A DNA stretch of 35,540 nucleotides. Source: Francisellaceae bacterium (GTDB lineage Bacteria > Pseudomonadota > Gammaproteobacteria > UBA6186 > Azoamicaceae). The notes beneath the pieces were generated by a model, which saw only the letters and a program-made list of their open reading frames with translations, ran no database searches and was not told where the DNA came from. Below, piece after piece: positions 17,284 through 26,844 of this stretch (position 1 is the stretch's first letter; each line of letters starts with the position of its first letter). Where the stretch lies: contig JABJGS010000051.1 in NCBI GenBank assembly GCA_018703155.1, positions 1 to 35,540 of the forward strand, written 5' to 3'. The translations under genes were made by a program, and so were the position numbers.

Positions 17284-17631
17284 TCATTTAACTACTCTAT
17301 CCCAAGTTATAGCAACTTCAATATTTTTTTCATCATGGAAACGGTTGTGTTTCTTGTAACTTTGCATCGATGACAAGATAGTAGTGACTATAGCTATACA
17401 AAACACCATCCCATCAAGTGGCATAAGATCTAAGACCCCAACAATCATTATAAAGATAACGTAGATAAATTCTTTGAACTGTAATTGAAAAGATTCCGTA
17501 ACATCATATTCAATAGCATCAAGGCCTAAATTAATACCTGAAAAATTCAACAGCAACAATGAAATGCAAAGAGCAATAATTGCCCTGGTCACGGTCTTAG
17601 GTAATTTTTTCTTATCTTTCTCTAACTTCAC
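17284..17631 (-). CDS. Small membrane protein of unknown function
   Basis: 115 residues with a lysine-rich N-terminus (positive-inside), a membrane segment at about 17-38 and a longer hydrophobic region at about 53-88 that may hold one or two segments, then a charged C-terminal tail. No family is recognised. It begins with GTG at 17631; an ATG nearby is out of frame. It precedes the REC-GGDEF-EAL gene by 95 bases on the same strand and could share its transcript, though nothing shows that the two work together. Confidence 0.6.
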   Translation of the reverse strand: MKLEKDKKKLPKTVTRAIIALCISLLLLNFSGINLGLDAIEYDVTESFQLQFKEFIYVIFIMIVGVLDLMPLDGMVFCIAIVTTILSSMQSYKKHNRFHDEKNIEVAITWDRVVK

Positions 17632-18170
17632 ATTTAAAGTTCTTTATTTATATTTCACTTGTTAAGTATAGACTCATAGTTTAGTACTATATTGTTTAGT
17701 ATTGGTCAGTATGGCACCAGGTCTGATTTTTTTTATGATTATAGTCATGTTGTCTGCATATATTATGGCACGCACAATTAACACTTTATTAACAATTGCT
17801 GTATAAGCACCTATCTTAATGTATCAACTTCAATGTTTATGACCTCCAACTATAATAGATTGGTGGGAATAACAAAAATATCATCTGTAAACTTCTATAA
17901 TTATTTTCCTTGGTTTACATGAAAATCACTAATGGTTAATTATTATTTACAATTAAAGAACCATGGTTGAAACTTGTTTCTTTAAGAGTTTAATGCAACA
18001 TTTAATTTCAAATTAACGTCTTAATTTTTCTTCTATATTCGAAGTACAGATCCGGTTTTCTTGATCGAAATATTTTCAGACTATATGATCTTTTGATTGT
18101 TTTGGGCACTATCACCTAAGCTTAAAAACATATATATTATTTAACGGATATGTCTATTTTAATTATTATT
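17632..18170. other. 539-bp gene-poor gap
   Basis: No long open frame and no RNA gene is visible. It contains a possible 31-residue hydrophobic ORF (17711-17806, plus) and an inverted repeat TTAAAGAA/TTCTTTAA (17953-17960 with 17978-17985) around a CCATGG. Base composition is very AT-rich. It may hold remnants of lost genes. Confidence 0.6.
17711..17806 (+). CDS. Possible 31-residue membrane peptide
   Basis: ATG at 17711 to TAA gives a product that is almost entirely one hydrophobic segment (LIFFMIIVMLSAYIMA) with a single Arg after it. No convincing ribosome binding site was found upstream. Small single-span peptides occur as toxins and regulators, but AT-rich DNA also yields such frames by chance. 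Confidence 0.22.
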   Translation: MAPGLIFFMIIVMLSAYIMARTINTLLTIAV

Positions 18171-20042
18171 CTAATCACTGTGCTTATTAAAGTAATCTAT
18201 AGATTTTTCAAGATCAGTCGATGTGGCAATTAATGTATTTTTTGCATTTGAAATTTTTTGTGATGATTTTTTATTTTCATTTAAGACTTCATGTATTTCA
18301 TTCATAGCAATACCTGCTTGTACCATTTGGAACGCTTGCTCCTTTGCACAATCAGCCATAGTATTACTTTGTTGAGATATATTTTCTAAATCTTTATCCA
18401 TTTCTGATAAGAATATTATTGATGCATCAAAGTTACTTTCAGTTTTTTCTAATCTAACACCATTTCCATCAATTTGAGATGATGCTTTATCCAAATCTTT
18501 ATTTAAATCATTAATAACAGTAAAAATATCTGTAGTTGATTGCTGGACTCTAATTGAAAGATTACGAACTTCATCAGCAACCACAGCAAAGCCTCGTCCA
18601 TTCTCTCCAGCTCTAGCAGCCTCAATTGCAGCATTTAGTGCTAACAAATTTGTTTGTCCAGCCACATCTAGTATTTCGCCCAGTACACCTTCAATTTTAT
18701 TAGCTTTAGTTGTGAGGTTACTCATGATATTTCTTGATTCTTGAACATCATTAAATACAGCTCTTATAGAGTCCACAGATGAATCTACAATACTTAAATT
18801 AGCCTTAGTTTTTTTACATACCTCATCTACAAATTGAGCTGTAGATACAGTATTATCAGTTATTTTTGACGAATTTGAAATAACTTGATCTAATGAGTCT
18901 TTTAAATTAATAATCCCAGAATATTGTGAATCTATTCCATCGACTAACGAGTCAGAGCAATTTGATAAACTTTTAATTTCTTCACCGACGTCTTCAGCTG
19001 CGGACGTAATAACATCGACTTGCTGGTTAAGACGCATAACCAGTTGTGCAAGGGCCACATTAATTCTTTTAATTTCTTCTGTACCACAAGATGAATCTAT
19101 TTTTACTGACAATTTACCTCGTGAAAGTCTTTCAATAGAATTGATCATGCTATCTATAGGAGTAAACACAACTTTATTTATCAATAAAAAGGCCATAAGT
19201 AATAATATTAAAGTAACTAAGGTGTAGACGAGAATAGAAGTATCTCTCACCTCCTCTATTTCTTCTGATAATAAACTGAAATCGTAACCCAGTGATATTT
19301 GATATATTGATTTATTTTTAAAATCTTTTATTTCACTTTTTACAATAATTTTATCTTTAATATTTTCCCAATTATTTGTAAAGATATCTTTCCCTTTTGT
19401 TTCGTCATATATTCTTATTGGATAATGGTATCCCTTCAATAAGGATTTAAATTCTTCCTCTAAATCTATTATAATTTCCCCATATCCAGCTGGCTTCAAT
19501 GAGCCAATACGAAATGCATAGGTTAAATACGTTCCCTGATCATTATTCCAAATCATTGTCTCATCAAAAGCATAATGAGTTGAATGTTGCTCCATCATGC
19601 TCTTTAAATAAACAGGCATTTGTTTGCTAAGACTATTGGTTTTATGATTATTTGACAAAATATGATTAAAGCTAGCATCATATATTTTCATACCAACTAT
19701 AGGTAGTTTATTATAATTAACCCACTGCTCAATAACCTCATCAATCTTATGTTTTACTGTAGTTTTCAAGCTATTGTCTCGAGGAGCTCTTTGTAAATCT
19801 ATAAGGCTATCTTCAAGTGGAAAGTTCGAAAAAATTGCTGAAACTAGATGCTGAGCTTCAATTTCAATTTTTGCCTTAATAAGATCAATTTCCATATTTA
19901 GCTGTTTGCGCATAAGTCCGCGCTGGGCAGCTTCCACATCTTTTCTGTGTTCTATTGAACCGATATATGTAATTACAGCCGACATACCAGCTAGAACCAA
20001 TAAAGATAGACCAATTATTTTGCGTATGGAAATATTAATCAT
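18171..20042 (-). CDS. Methyl-accepting chemotaxis protein
   Basis: 623 residues. Membrane segments at about 8-28 and 270-293 enclose a periplasmic sensor region of some 240 residues, probably Cache-like ([12 protein letters not shown], then AFRIG...[13 protein letters not shown]). A HAMP domain follows (about 290-345), then a long signalling coiled coil whose tip (about 455-500) contains the near-invariant [16 protein letters not shown] and [12 protein letters not shown], which contact CheA and CheW. There is no C-terminal CheR/CheB-binding pentapeptide. It reports an external compound to the flagellar chemotaxis pathway, but no che or flagellar gene is in the window. The ligand is unknown. 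It lies downstream of tlc on the same strand, separated by 137 bases with a hairpin. Confidence 0.95.
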   Translation of the reverse strand: MINISIRKIIGLSLLVLAGMSAVITYIGSIEHRKDVEAAQRGLMRKQLNMEIDLIKAKIEIEAQHLVSAIFSNFPLEDSLIDLQRAPRDNSLKTTVKHKIDEVIEQWVNYNKLPIVGMKIYDASFNHILSNNHKTNSLSKQMPVYLKSMMEQHSTHYAFDETMIWNNDQGTYLTYAFRIGSLKPAGYGEIIIDLEEEFKSLLKGYHYPIRIYDETKGKDIFTNNWENIKDKIIVKSEIKDFKNKSIYQISLGYDFSLLSEEIEEVRDTSILVYTLVTLILLLMAFLLINKVVFTPIDSMINSIERLSRGKLSVKIDSSCGTEEIKRINVALAQLVMRLNQQVDVITSAAEDVGEEIKSLSNCSDSLVDGIDSQYSGIINLKDSLDQVISNSSKITDNTVSTAQFVDEVCKKTKANLSIVDSSVDSIRAVFNDVQESRNIMSNLTTKANKIEGVLGEILDVAGQTNLLALNAAIEAARAGENGRGFAVVADEVRNLSIRVQQSTTDIFTVINDLNKDLDKASSQIDGNGVRLEKTESNFDASIIFLSEMDKDLENISQQSNTMADCAKEQAFQMVQAGIAMNEIHEVLNENKKSSQKISNAKNTLIATSTDLEKSIDYFNKHSD

Positions 20043-20071
20043 GCTCAGCTACCTGGAAGTAACTATTTAAG

Positions 20072-20113
20072 GTTAGTCGAAGTGATGGAGTAAAGTTAGC
20101 CGAAAAGATAGAG
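20072..20113. repeat. Imperfect direct repeats upstream of the chemoreceptor gene
   Basis: GTTAGTCGAAGTGATGGAG (20072-20090) and GTTAGCCGAAAAGATAGAG (20095-20113) agree at 15 of 19 positions with a 23-base period, about two helical turns. They lie 30-70 bases upstream of the chemoreceptor start and could be tandem binding sites for a regulator. Confidence 0.6.
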
Positions 20114-20127
20114 AATTATTGGCTTAG

Positions 20128-20164
20128 ATATCTCCTGTAAGATAAAAAACATACCAGGAGATAT
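20128..20164 (-). other. Perfect 10-bp inverted repeat just after tlc
   Basis: ATATCTCCTG (20128-20137) and CAGGAGATAT (20155-20164) pair perfectly around a 17-base spacer, starting 16 bases after the tlc stop. No T run follows on the minus strand, so it is not a classical terminator. It may protect the tlc mRNA 3' end or serve as a protein-binding site for the gene downstream. Confidence 0.6.
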
Positions 20165-20179
20165 ACATATATATTACTG

Positions 20180-21823
20180 CTATGCCGGTAGTTCACCACC
20201 GGGAACTGCATTTATTATTATCGGTGCTGAAGTATTTTTTTCATTAGAGATATTATTATCATGGCTGCTGCTATGACTCTCTTTATCAGCCTCTTCTTTA
20301 TCAATAGTTTTAGTTACCATTCTTCCAAGACCAATCACTGCAAATACCCAGAGCCCTATTGCTATAAATATAATAGCACTAACATAAGGTACGGTTTCTG
20401 AAACAGATCCCAAAAATGTGAATAAAATAATATAAATCACTGAGCCACCTGATTTTCCAAAACGTGAGGCAATACCATCTACTACAGCTTTAGCTTTCCT
20501 TTGGTTCTCTTGGCTCAATGGAATAAATGCTATTTCTTTGGTTTCATCAAAAACTGTATATTTACAGCCACGGCCTAAGCAAATCTGAATAGATCCTAAA
20601 AGCAATACCAGGTTCGCAGGATTCGCGAACATAGTGTAGAAAATTTCTGAGGCATCTATACTAGCTAAAAATTCTGGTATAGTCGATTCAAATAATAGTC
20701 CAGAGAAGAATCCAAGACTAGTTAATAACCAAATAATTGGTGCGACTAAAGCTGCAACTGTCCATCCATACCTACGAATGACATTACCAGAGATAATGAA
20801 AGCAAATATTGCAGAAATAAATCCTGTAATTTGTGTGATACGGTTCATATAAGCATTCACAGCTTCACTACTTTGATAGATGCTTTTAACTTTATCCGTC
20901 CACATTACATCAGCTAGATTATATACAACATTATAAGCTACAACTAAAATCACAATATAACTTAAATACTTTGAGCTAAACATGTATCTAAAGCATTCTT
21001 TAAGGCTCATATCAGATTTTTTCTTTGGAATAGTAATAGTTTTCATATTACTCATGTGTAAAATACTTTTATTAAGCCAGTAAAAAATACCTACAATACA
21101 CAGACCAAGAAATAAGACTGCCATTAATTGATAAAACACCCATTTAATTCCACCAGTATAATTAAATACATCTGGAAGAGTTACACTGCCTAACCATGTT
21201 ACAAAAACACCGGTAAATATACCTGAACAATTAGCTCCTAGAGCAAATATTGCATAAAATCTCTTGGCTTCATTAACTTTAGTGATCTCATTAGCAAACC
21301 CCCAAAATAGCATTGATAAAACTACAGAGCTCCATAGCTCACACATCACATAAAAAATTGTTAAATTGTAATGCCTAACTGCTGCAACTAGTCCTTTTAA
21401 ACCTTTAGAATCAACGCCCATAGAGAGCATGTAATTATAAAATGAATTAAGCTCCAAGCTCTCACGATTTGGAAATAAGATTAGTGCAAAAATAGCAAAA
21501 TATGATAAGAAACCCACAATTATTGTATAAAATACTGTTTCTCGTGAAAACTTACTAGATAATTTAGTAAACAAATAAGTTAAAAGAATAGCCCCAGGTA
21601 AAACCGCTCCAATCTTTAAAAATGGCACAGCTTCAGCCCCAGAGCCTGCAGCAGTAACCATTAAAGCTATTTTCATACATCGTAGAAGGTTATATACAAA
21701 TGAAATTAAGAAAAATAGTACGAACATTGGAAATAGGCGCTTTAACTCATAAGAGTAAATGGGCCAAAAGAAGGAACGCCACTTACCAAATGGTTTATCT
21801 GTCGTTACGCTGTTATCAGCCAT
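20180..21823 (-). CDS. tlc: Tlc/NTT-family ATP:ADP or nucleotide translocase
   Basis: 547 residues and about 12 membrane segments. These carriers are typical of obligate intracellular bacteria and plastids, and exchange host ATP for ADP or import nucleotides. Conserved family stretches are WPIYSYELKRLFPMF (20-34), AEAVPFLKIGAVLPGAIL (63-80), CELWSSVVLSMLFWGFAN (161-178), YNLADVMW (301-308), VFDETKEIAFIPLS (424-437) and SRFGKSGGS (453-461). By eye the charged residues important in plant NTT1 (K155, E245, E385, K527, from memory) correspond to K51, E162, D305 and K457, with Glu changed to Asp at the third. The substrate cannot be decided from this. The C-terminus is hydrophilic (about 505-547). 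It has its own promoter after the ribosomal terminator. Confidence 0.92.
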   Translation of the reverse strand: MADNSVTTDKPFGKWRSFFWPIYSYELKRLFPMFVLFFLISFVYNLLRCMKIALMVTAAGSGAEAVPFLKIGAVLPGAILLTYLFTKLSSKFSRETVFYTIIVGFLSYFAIFALILFPNRESLELNSFYNYMLSMGVDSKGLKGLVAAVRHYNLTIFYVMCELWSSVVLSMLFWGFANEITKVNEAKRFYAIFALGANCSGIFTGVFVTWLGSVTLPDVFNYTGGIKWVFYQLMAVLFLGLCIVGIFYWLNKSILHMSNMKTITIPKKKSDMSLKECFRYMFSSKYLSYIVILVVAYNVVYNLADVMWTDKVKSIYQSSEAVNAYMNRITQITGFISAIFAFIISGNVIRRYGWTVAALVAPIIWLLTSLGFFSGLLFESTIPEFLASIDASEIFYTMFANPANLVLLLGSIQICLGRGCKYTVFDETKEIAFIPLSQENQRKAKAVVDGIASRFGKSGGSVIYIILFTFLGSVSETVPYVSAIIFIAIGLWVFAVIGLGRMVTKTIDKEEADKESHSSSHDNNISNEKNTSAPIIINAVPGGELPA

Positions 21824-21853
21824 ATTAGTTGCTTACCTAATAGTGATTAAGTT

Positions 21854-21882
21854 ATTGTGCCTAAAAAACAGTTCGATGTCAA
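21854..21882 (-). promoter_or_regulatory. Promoter of tlc
   Basis: On the minus strand a perfect TTGACA (21882-21877) is followed after 17 bases by CACAAT (21859-21854), about 30 bases upstream of the tlc ATG. The -35 is ideal and the -10 matches at four of six positions. Confidence 0.65.
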
Positions 21883-21898
21883 ACTTTCGTTCAAGGTC

Positions 21899-21914
21899 AG
21901 TTCGTATACGAACT
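21899..21914. promoter_or_regulatory. Perfect 16-bp palindrome upstream of the tlc promoter
   Basis: AGTTCGTATACGAACT is fully self-complementary. It is centred about 27 bases upstream of the tlc -35 box, a position usual for an activator. The half site CAGTTCG (21898-21904) recurs at 21869-21875 between the -35 and -10 boxes. It lies just beyond the ribosomal terminator. The binding protein is unknown. Confidence 0.6.
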
Positions 21915-21926
21915 AGTTTTAGACGC

Positions 21927-21955
21927 AAAAAAAAGCCGGGATTTCCCGGCTTTTT
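21927..21955 (-). terminator. Intrinsic terminator of the ribosomal gene cluster
   Basis: GCCGGG (21935-21940) and CCCGGC (21945-21950) form a GC-rich stem with a 4-base loop. On the minus strand it is followed by eight U residues, right after rplQ. The five T on the plus side would also let it act on plus-strand transcripts. Confidence 0.93.
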
Positions 21956-21962
21956 ATAGAAA

Positions 21963-22337
21963 TTACGTACTTTCCTGAATATCTCTATCCACAAGCTCGA
22001 CTACAGCCATAGGTGCAGCGTCACCTTTTCTAAATCCACATTTAAGGACACGTAAATATCCACCAGGTCTACCTTTATATTTAGGGCCTAGTTCTTTGAA
22101 TAATTTACCTACCGTGACCTTATCATTTAACTTTGAAAATGCACGCCTTCTAGTAGCAACAGAGTCTTCTTTAGCTAGAGTAATTAAAGGCTCTAGATAT
22201 CTGCGCAACTCTTTTGCTTTAGGCAATGTTGTTTTTATTAATTCATGTGTAATAACTGATTTACACATATTATACATCATAGCCTTTTTATGTTGACTAT
22301 CTCTATTTAAGTGTCTACCACTTTTCTTATGACGCAT
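21963..22337 (-). CDS. rplQ: 50S ribosomal protein L17
   Basis: L17 lines the outer surface of the 50S subunit near the peptide tunnel exit. The 124 residues begin [20 protein letters not shown], the family signature, and end [11 protein letters not shown]. It is the last gene of the cluster, 21 bases after rpoA, and is followed directly by the terminator. Confidence 0.98.
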   Translation of the reverse strand: MRHKKSGRHLNRDSQHKKAMMYNMCKSVITHELIKTTLPKAKELRRYLEPLITLAKEDSVATRRRAFSKLNDKVTVGKLFKELGPKYKGRPGGYLRVLKCGFRKGDAAPMAVVELVDRDIQEST

Positions 22338-22358
22338 GTCAGCTCTACCTTAAACTAT

Positions 22359-23381
22359 TTAACCTAATGATTTTTCTCTTTCATTCTGTAACTTGATGTC
22401 TTCCCATCTATCAATATTCATACCTAAAGACAAACTTCTAGAAGCAAGAACATCTTTAATTTCAGTCAAAGATTTTCTACCAAGATTAGGAGTCTTTAAT
22501 AATTCAATTTCTGTTTTTTGAATTAGATCCCCAATATAATAAATCGTCTCTGCTTTCAAGCAATTTGCTGATCTTACAGTTAATTCAAGCTCATCAACGG
22601 AACGAAGAAGTACAGGATCAACTTTTAATTTATCAACTTTATATTCAACTTTAGTATCACCAACAAACTCAACAAATACAGCTAACTGCTGTGATAAGAT
22701 TGTTGCGGAACGTTTAATAGCATCTTCTGCTTTAATTGTTCCATTAGTTTCTAGCTCTATTATAAGCTTATCTAAGTCAGTTCTGTTTTCAACACGAGCA
22801 TTTTCAACACGATAACTTACAGTTTTAATTGGGCTAAAGCTTGCATCCACTTGTAACCAACCAACTTTGTTAACTACGCTGTCCATCTCTTCTTCAGACT
22901 CTGGATTTTTCCTAATGGCAGCAGATTCATATCCTCGACCACGAGCAACACGCACAGTCATATTAAGCTCACCTTTCTCAGATAGGTGCGCAATAACCGC
23001 GTTTGGATTAACAATTGCCGCATCATGAGTTAATTGAAAGTCAGCAGCAGTAACAACACAAGGACCTTGCTTATTTATAGTAAATTCAACTTCATCTCTT
23101 TCTTCTAAAGTAAAATATACATTTCGAAGATTCAGTAAAAGGTTAATAATATCTTCTTGAACACCTTCTTTAGTACTGTATTCATGTAAAACACCATCAA
23201 TTTTAGCTTCTACTATTGCACATCCAGGCATAGAAGATAAAAGAACTCTTCGTAAAGCGTTCCCCAGAGTGTGGCCAAAACCACGTTCTAGCGGCTCAAG
23301 AACAACTCTAATTTGATTGTCCCGAAGCTCTTTAACTTCTACAATTTTAGGTCTTAAAAACTCTGTAACATGACGTTGCAT
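22359..23381 (-). CDS. rpoA: RNA polymerase alpha subunit
   Basis: The alpha dimer is the scaffold for RNA polymerase assembly, and its C-terminal domain contacts UP elements and activators. The 340 residues comprise the N-terminal assembly domain (about 1-235, with [23 protein letters not shown] near 32-54) and the C-terminal domain (about 250-325, with [18 protein letters not shown]). Length and start are normal for the proteobacteria. Its place between rpsD and rplQ is the standard alpha operon order. Confidence 0.99.
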   Translation of the reverse strand: MQRHVTEFLRPKIVEVKELRDNQIRVVLEPLERGFGHTLGNALRRVLLSSMPGCAIVEAKIDGVLHEYSTKEGVQEDIINLLLNLRNVYFTLEERDEVEFTINKQGPCVVTAADFQLTHDAAIVNPNAVIAHLSEKGELNMTVRVARGRGYESAAIRKNPESEEEMDSVVNKVGWLQVDASFSPIKTVSYRVENARVENRTDLDKLIIELETNGTIKAEDAIKRSATILSQQLAVFVEFVGDTKVEYKVDKLKVDPVLLRSVDELELTVRSANCLKAETIYYIGDLIQKTEIELLKTPNLGRKSLTEIKDVLASRSLSLGMNIDRWEDIKLQNEREKSLG

Positions 23382-23410
23382 TACAACTCATCTCCCAATG
23401 ATAAAAATCA

Positions 23411-24055
23411 CTACTTAGAATAAAGCTCAACTACTAATTGCTCATTAATTTCTGAAGGTAGGCTACTTCTTTCAGGAATATGTCTAAAAGTACCAAACAT
23501 ACCGCTTACATCAACACTAACCCAATCAACCAATCCAGAAGTACTAGCTTTTTCTAATGCGTCTTGGATTCTTAATTGTTTTTTAGCTTTTTCACGAATC
23601 TCAATCACATCGCCAGCAGAAACTTGAAAAGAAGGTATAGACACAACATTTGTCTTACTATCATCTCCGTCTCTTTTAACAATAACCGCTTTATGGTTAA
23701 CTAATTGTCGAGCTTCAGCTCTTGTACTAGCAAATCCCATACGATAAACAACGTTATCTAAACGAGTCTCTAGTAACTTCAACAAGTTTTCACCAGTAGC
23801 ACCTTTCTTAGAAGACGCTTTGTCATAATACAAGCGAAACTGTTTTTCCATAACGCCGTACATATACTTAAGCAACTGCTTCTCTTTTAGCTGCCCAGAA
23901 TACTCACTATTTTTCTTGCGCTTTGCACCATGTTGTCCAGGTGGTACGCTAAGTTTACACTTACTATCAATGTCTCTACCAGAGCGTTGCTTCAGCATTA
24001 AATCTGAACCAATTCGTCTACTTCTCTTGCAGGCCTTACCAATAAATCTAGCCAT
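23411..24055 (-). CDS. rpsD: 30S ribosomal protein S4
   Basis: S4 is a primary 16S rRNA binder that starts assembly of the 30S body, and in E. coli it represses translation of the alpha operon. The 214 residues include the S4 RNA-binding fold (about 100-165, with [20 protein letters not shown] and LVNHKAV). It is slightly longer than the E. coli protein (206) because of a short insertion in the middle. A likely S4 target lies at the rpmJ-rpsM junction (24861-24969). Confidence 0.98.
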   Translation of the reverse strand: MARFIGKACKRSRRIGSDLMLKQRSGRDIDSKCKLSVPPGQHGAKRKKNSEYSGQLKEKQLLKYMYGVMEKQFRLYYDKASSKKGATGENLLKLLETRLDNVVYRMGFASTRAEARQLVNHKAVIVKRDGDDSKTNVVSIPSFQVSAGDVIEIREKAKKQLRIQDALEKASTSGLVDWVSVDVSGMFGTFRHIPERSSLPSEINEQLVVELYSK

Positions 24056-24074
24056 CTCTATATCTCCCTAACCT

Positions 24075-24467
24075 CTATACTCTTCTTTCTTTTTGCGCGC
24101 GGCAACCATTATGAGGTATTGCGGTTATATCACTAATAAACGTAACTTTAAAAAGGTCAGCAACAGCTTTAATCGCTGAATCACGACCAGGACCAGGACC
24201 TTTCACATAAACTTCAACTGAGCGTAGCCCGTAAGAATCTGATGCAGCCTGAGCTGCAGCTTTAGATGCTTGTTGCGCAGCAAATGGGGTACTCTTACGA
24301 GAACCTTTGAAACCTTGACCACCTGCGGTAGACCAAGCTAATGTATTCCCATCCAGATCAGTTAAATAAACTAAAGTATTGTTGAATGTAGCCTGAATAT
24401 AAACTCTTCCAGATGTTACGATTCTTTTAACTTTTTTTCTTTGACGAGACGTTGATGCCTTTGCCAT
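24075..24467 (-). CDS. rpsK: 30S ribosomal protein S11
   Basis: S11 forms part of the 30S platform and the mRNA exit region. The 130 residues show [18 protein letters not shown], then [16 protein letters not shown] and [11 protein letters not shown], ending with the family's [16 protein letters not shown]. Length is normal. It lies between rpsM and rpsD with short gaps. Confidence 0.98.
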   Translation of the reverse strand: MAKASTSRQRKKVKRIVTSGRVYIQATFNNTLVYLTDLDGNTLAWSTAGGQGFKGSRKSTPFAAQQASKAAAQAASDSYGLRSVEVYVKGPGPGRDSAIKAVADLFKVTFISDITAIPHNGCRAQKERRV

Positions 24468-24497
24468 TACAACTCCTAATGCGCTTTAATTACTATA

Positions 24498-24860
24498 TTA
24501 TTTTTTAACTTGGCTTCCTTTAGAACGCCCTTTTCTTGTACGAGCATTCGTTTTAGTTCGCTGCCCACGACATGGTAGCCCACGTCTATGTCTCATCCCT
24601 CTGTAACATTTAATATCACGTAATCTCTTGATATTTATAGCTACTCTACGACGTAGATCACCTTCTGTTTCATAATCAGCAACGGCTTTCTGTAAAAGAT
24701 TAGCCATTTCCTCTGTAATATCTAAAACTTTCTTAGCAGGCTCAACACCAACTTTTGCACATATTTCCATGGCTCTTTTTTTGCCGATACCGAAAATACT
24801 TCTCAGTGCTATGCTTATATGTTTATTTTGAGGCAGTATTATGCCCATTATACGTATCAT
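24498..24860 (-). CDS. rpsM: 30S ribosomal protein S13
   Basis: S13 sits at the head of the 30S subunit and contacts the P-site tRNA and L5. The 120 residues carry the helix-hairpin-helix region ([14 protein letters not shown]) and the C-terminal signature [25 protein letters not shown]-like stretch. Its N-terminus ([15 protein letters not shown]) is a little unlike the usual MARIAG but of the same length. It is the first gene after the presumed alpha-operon control region. Confidence 0.98.
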   Translation of the reverse strand: MIRIMGIILPQNKHISIALRSIFGIGKKRAMEICAKVGVEPAKKVLDITEEMANLLQKAVADYETEGDLRRRVAINIKRLRDIKCYRGMRHRRGLPCRGQRTKTNARTRKGRSKGSQVKK

Positions 24861-24969
24861 TTAGTTAACTCCCAGAAGAGATTGGTTGACAAAATGCTGG
24901 TTAAGACTACATACAAAATGCTTAATAGTCAACCGTCTACCCTTGTCGCTGTTTATGTTTAGCATTTTG
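24861..24969 (-). promoter_or_regulatory. Candidate S4-responsive alpha-operon leader with alternative hairpins
   Basis: In mRNA order, CAAAATGCT at the end of rpmJ (24969-24961) can pair over 9 bases with AGCATTTTG copy 1 (24922-24914) or copy 2 (24898-24890). A second pair, GGTTGAC (24934-24928) with GTCAACC (24890-24884), abuts copy 2. The pairings exclude one another. In E. coli S4 represses this operon by binding a pseudoknot at the rpsM start, so function is inferred from position and structure. Confidence 0.5.
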
Positions 24970-25050
24970 ACAAATGACCCTAACTCGCCCATGTCTGCGA
25001 ATAATTTGGCATTTATCACACATTCTTTTTACTGAAGCACGAACCTTCAT
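24937..25050 (-). CDS. rpmJ: 50S ribosomal protein L36
   Basis: A 37-residue zinc-binding protein of the 50S subunit. The frame starts [10 protein letters not shown] and ends KHKQRQG with TAG. Ligands C11, C14, C27 and the His of KHKQ are present, so this is the zinc-containing form. It is one residue shorter than the common 38-residue version. It lies between secY and rpsM, its usual place. The end of its coding sequence takes part in the alternative pairing described for the alpha-operon leader. Confidence 0.96.
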   Translation of the reverse strand: MKVRASVKRMCDKCQIIRRHGRVRVICQNAKHKQRQG

Positions 25051-25083
25051 TTTATTACAACCCCATTATTTAAATTAAATTAT

Positions 25084-26385
25084 TTAACTTTTTAGTTTTG
25101 CCTTTTTCATAAGGCCATCATATTGATGCGACATTAACTGTGCCTGCACCTGTGCAATGAAATCCATAACTACCACTACGATGATTAATAGTGATGTCCC
25201 ACCAAAATAAAATGGAACATTCATAAATAAAACTAAAAACTCAGGTAGCAACGCAACCACTGCTATATAAATAGCACCAACAAGCGTTAACCTAGTCATC
25301 ACACCATCGATATAACCGGCGGTCTGCTCACCAGGTCTTATTCCTGGTAAAAATGCACCAGATTTTTTCAAATTATCAGCTGTTTCTTTTGGGTTAAAGA
25401 CCAATGCTGTATAGAAAAAAGCAAAAAATACAATTGCCGCAGCAAAGAAGATTATATAAATAGGTTGCCCAGGTGTAAACATCAAACTAAAATCAGATAG
25501 CCACTCTAAAGATTCAGAGGACCTGCCAAACCATTGGCCAATAGTCGCAGGGAACAAAATTATACTTGACGCAAATATAGGAGGTATCACTCCAGCCATA
25601 TTTATCTTCAATGGCAAGTGGCTTTTTTGTGCAGCAAACATCTTCCGGCCTTGCTGCCGCTTGGCATAATGCACAGTGATTCTTCGTTGCCCACGCTCAA
25701 TAAAGACCACAAACGCAATAACAACAACCAACATCGTCAGTAATATTACCAAACCAATACTATGCAATTCGCCTTGATTAACTTTTTCAGCTGTATTTGC
25801 AATTGCTCTTGGCAAATTAGCAACAATACCAGCAAAAATAATCATTGAAATACCGTTTCCAATACCTCGTTCTGTTATTTGCTCACCTAGCCACATTAGA
25901 AACACTGTTCCTGCAACCAAGCTTATCGTAACAACAAAGTAATAAATCGCACCACCAGTTTCATGGTCACTAGCCACTAGCTTAGCCATACCCAATGCTT
26001 GGATAGTAGCTAAAATTACTGTGAAGTAACGCGTGTATTGTGAAATTTTTTGCCGACCCGATTGCCCTTCTTTCTTTAATTGTTCAAGTGCTGGCAGAAT
26101 ATATGACAACACTTGAATAATAATGGATGCAGAAATATATGGCATTATCCCTAAAGAGAATATTGTCATTCGTTGCAGAGCGCCACCAGAGAACAGATTA
26201 AACAAACCAAAAAAGCTACTGTGTCCAGAAAACAAATCAGCAAGCTTCCCGGCAGAAAGTCCGGGAACTGGTATGTGTGCACCAACACGATAAATGATTA
26301 AAGAAAAGATTAAAAATAAAAATCTATTCTTTAACTCAGATAATCCGCCTTGATTCTTTGAAGCTACCCCAGAGCGCTGCACCAT
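25084..26385 (-). CDS. secY: Preprotein translocase subunit SecY
   Basis: SecY is the ten-helix channel that, with SecE and SecG, exports unfolded proteins driven by SecA and inserts membrane proteins. The 433 residues begin with a soluble N-terminus, then [12 protein letters not shown] leading to the plug region, [24 protein letters not shown] in helix 2, [14 protein letters not shown] near 170, and [16 protein letters not shown] in helix 7. Loops 6/7 and 8/9 contain the expected basic residues ([31 protein letters not shown]). Length is normal. The start is 9 bases after rplO. Confidence 0.99.
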   Translation of the reverse strand: MVQRSGVASKNQGGLSELKNRFLFLIFSLIIYRVGAHIPVPGLSAGKLADLFSGHSSFFGLFNLFSGGALQRMTIFSLGIMPYISASIIIQVLSYILPALEQLKKEGQSGRQKISQYTRYFTVILATIQALGMAKLVASDHETGGAIYYFVVTISLVAGTVFLMWLGEQITERGIGNGISMIIFAGIVANLPRAIANTAEKVNQGELHSIGLVILLTMLVVVIAFVVFIERGQRRITVHYAKRQQGRKMFAAQKSHLPLKINMAGVIPPIFASSIILFPATIGQWFGRSSESLEWLSDFSLMFTPGQPIYIIFFAAAIVFFAFFYTALVFNPKETADNLKKSGAFLPGIRPGEQTAGYIDGVMTRLTLVGAIYIAVVALLPEFLVLFMNVPFYFGGTSLLIIVVVVMDFIAQVQAQLMSHQYDGLMKKAKLKS

Positions 26386-26394
26386 ATAATATCC

Positions 26395-26832
26395 CTACTC
26401 TTCTATCTTTCCACCAACAGACTCAATTACTTCCCTTGCTCCATTGGTTACTCTAATGCCTCTCAATTGTACTGCTTTACTGAGTTCGCCTGCTTTTATA
26501 ACCTTTACAGACTCAATATTACGTCCAATTAAACCACCATCTTTCAACATTAAGATATCAATCACGCCTTTATCAGCTAGTTTTTCTAGAAGATCTAAAC
26601 GAATCTCAGTTCTTTTGGCAGATTTTCTTGATGAAAATCCAAACTTAGGTAATCTAATGTGCAAAGGCATTTGCCCACCTTCAAATCCTGCTTTACGAGA
26701 ACCACCAGATCTAGCTTTTTGTCCCTTATGGCCACGACCACAAGTTTTGCCTAAACCACAACCAATACCACGGCCGGCTCTGTTTTTTGCCTTCTTTGCT
26801 CCAGCAGCTGGAGACAATTCATTTAAACGCAT
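26395..26832 (-). CDS. rplO: 50S ribosomal protein L15
   Basis: L15 binds 23S rRNA late in 50S assembly. From the ATG at 26832 the protein has 145 residues, beginning [18 protein letters not shown], the normal family start; an upstream in-frame TTG at 26838 is not needed. The [20 protein letters not shown] stretch is characteristic. It follows rpsE by only 12 bases, so the gene for L30, which normally lies here, is missing. Confidence 0.98.
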   Translation of the reverse strand: MRLNELSPAAGAKKAKNRAGRGIGCGLGKTCGRGHKGQKARSGGSRKAGFEGGQMPLHIRLPKFGFSSRKSAKRTEIRLDLLEKLADKGVIDILMLKDGGLIGRNIESVKVIKAGELSKAVQLRGIRVTNGAREVIESVGGKIEE

Positions 26833-26844
26833 AATCAATCTCTC

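Noticed and set aside
20094-20113. Sigma-28 promoter (TAAA...GCCGA) upstream of the chemoreceptor
   Set aside because: The elements are on the wrong strand for the gene and lack the required spacing.
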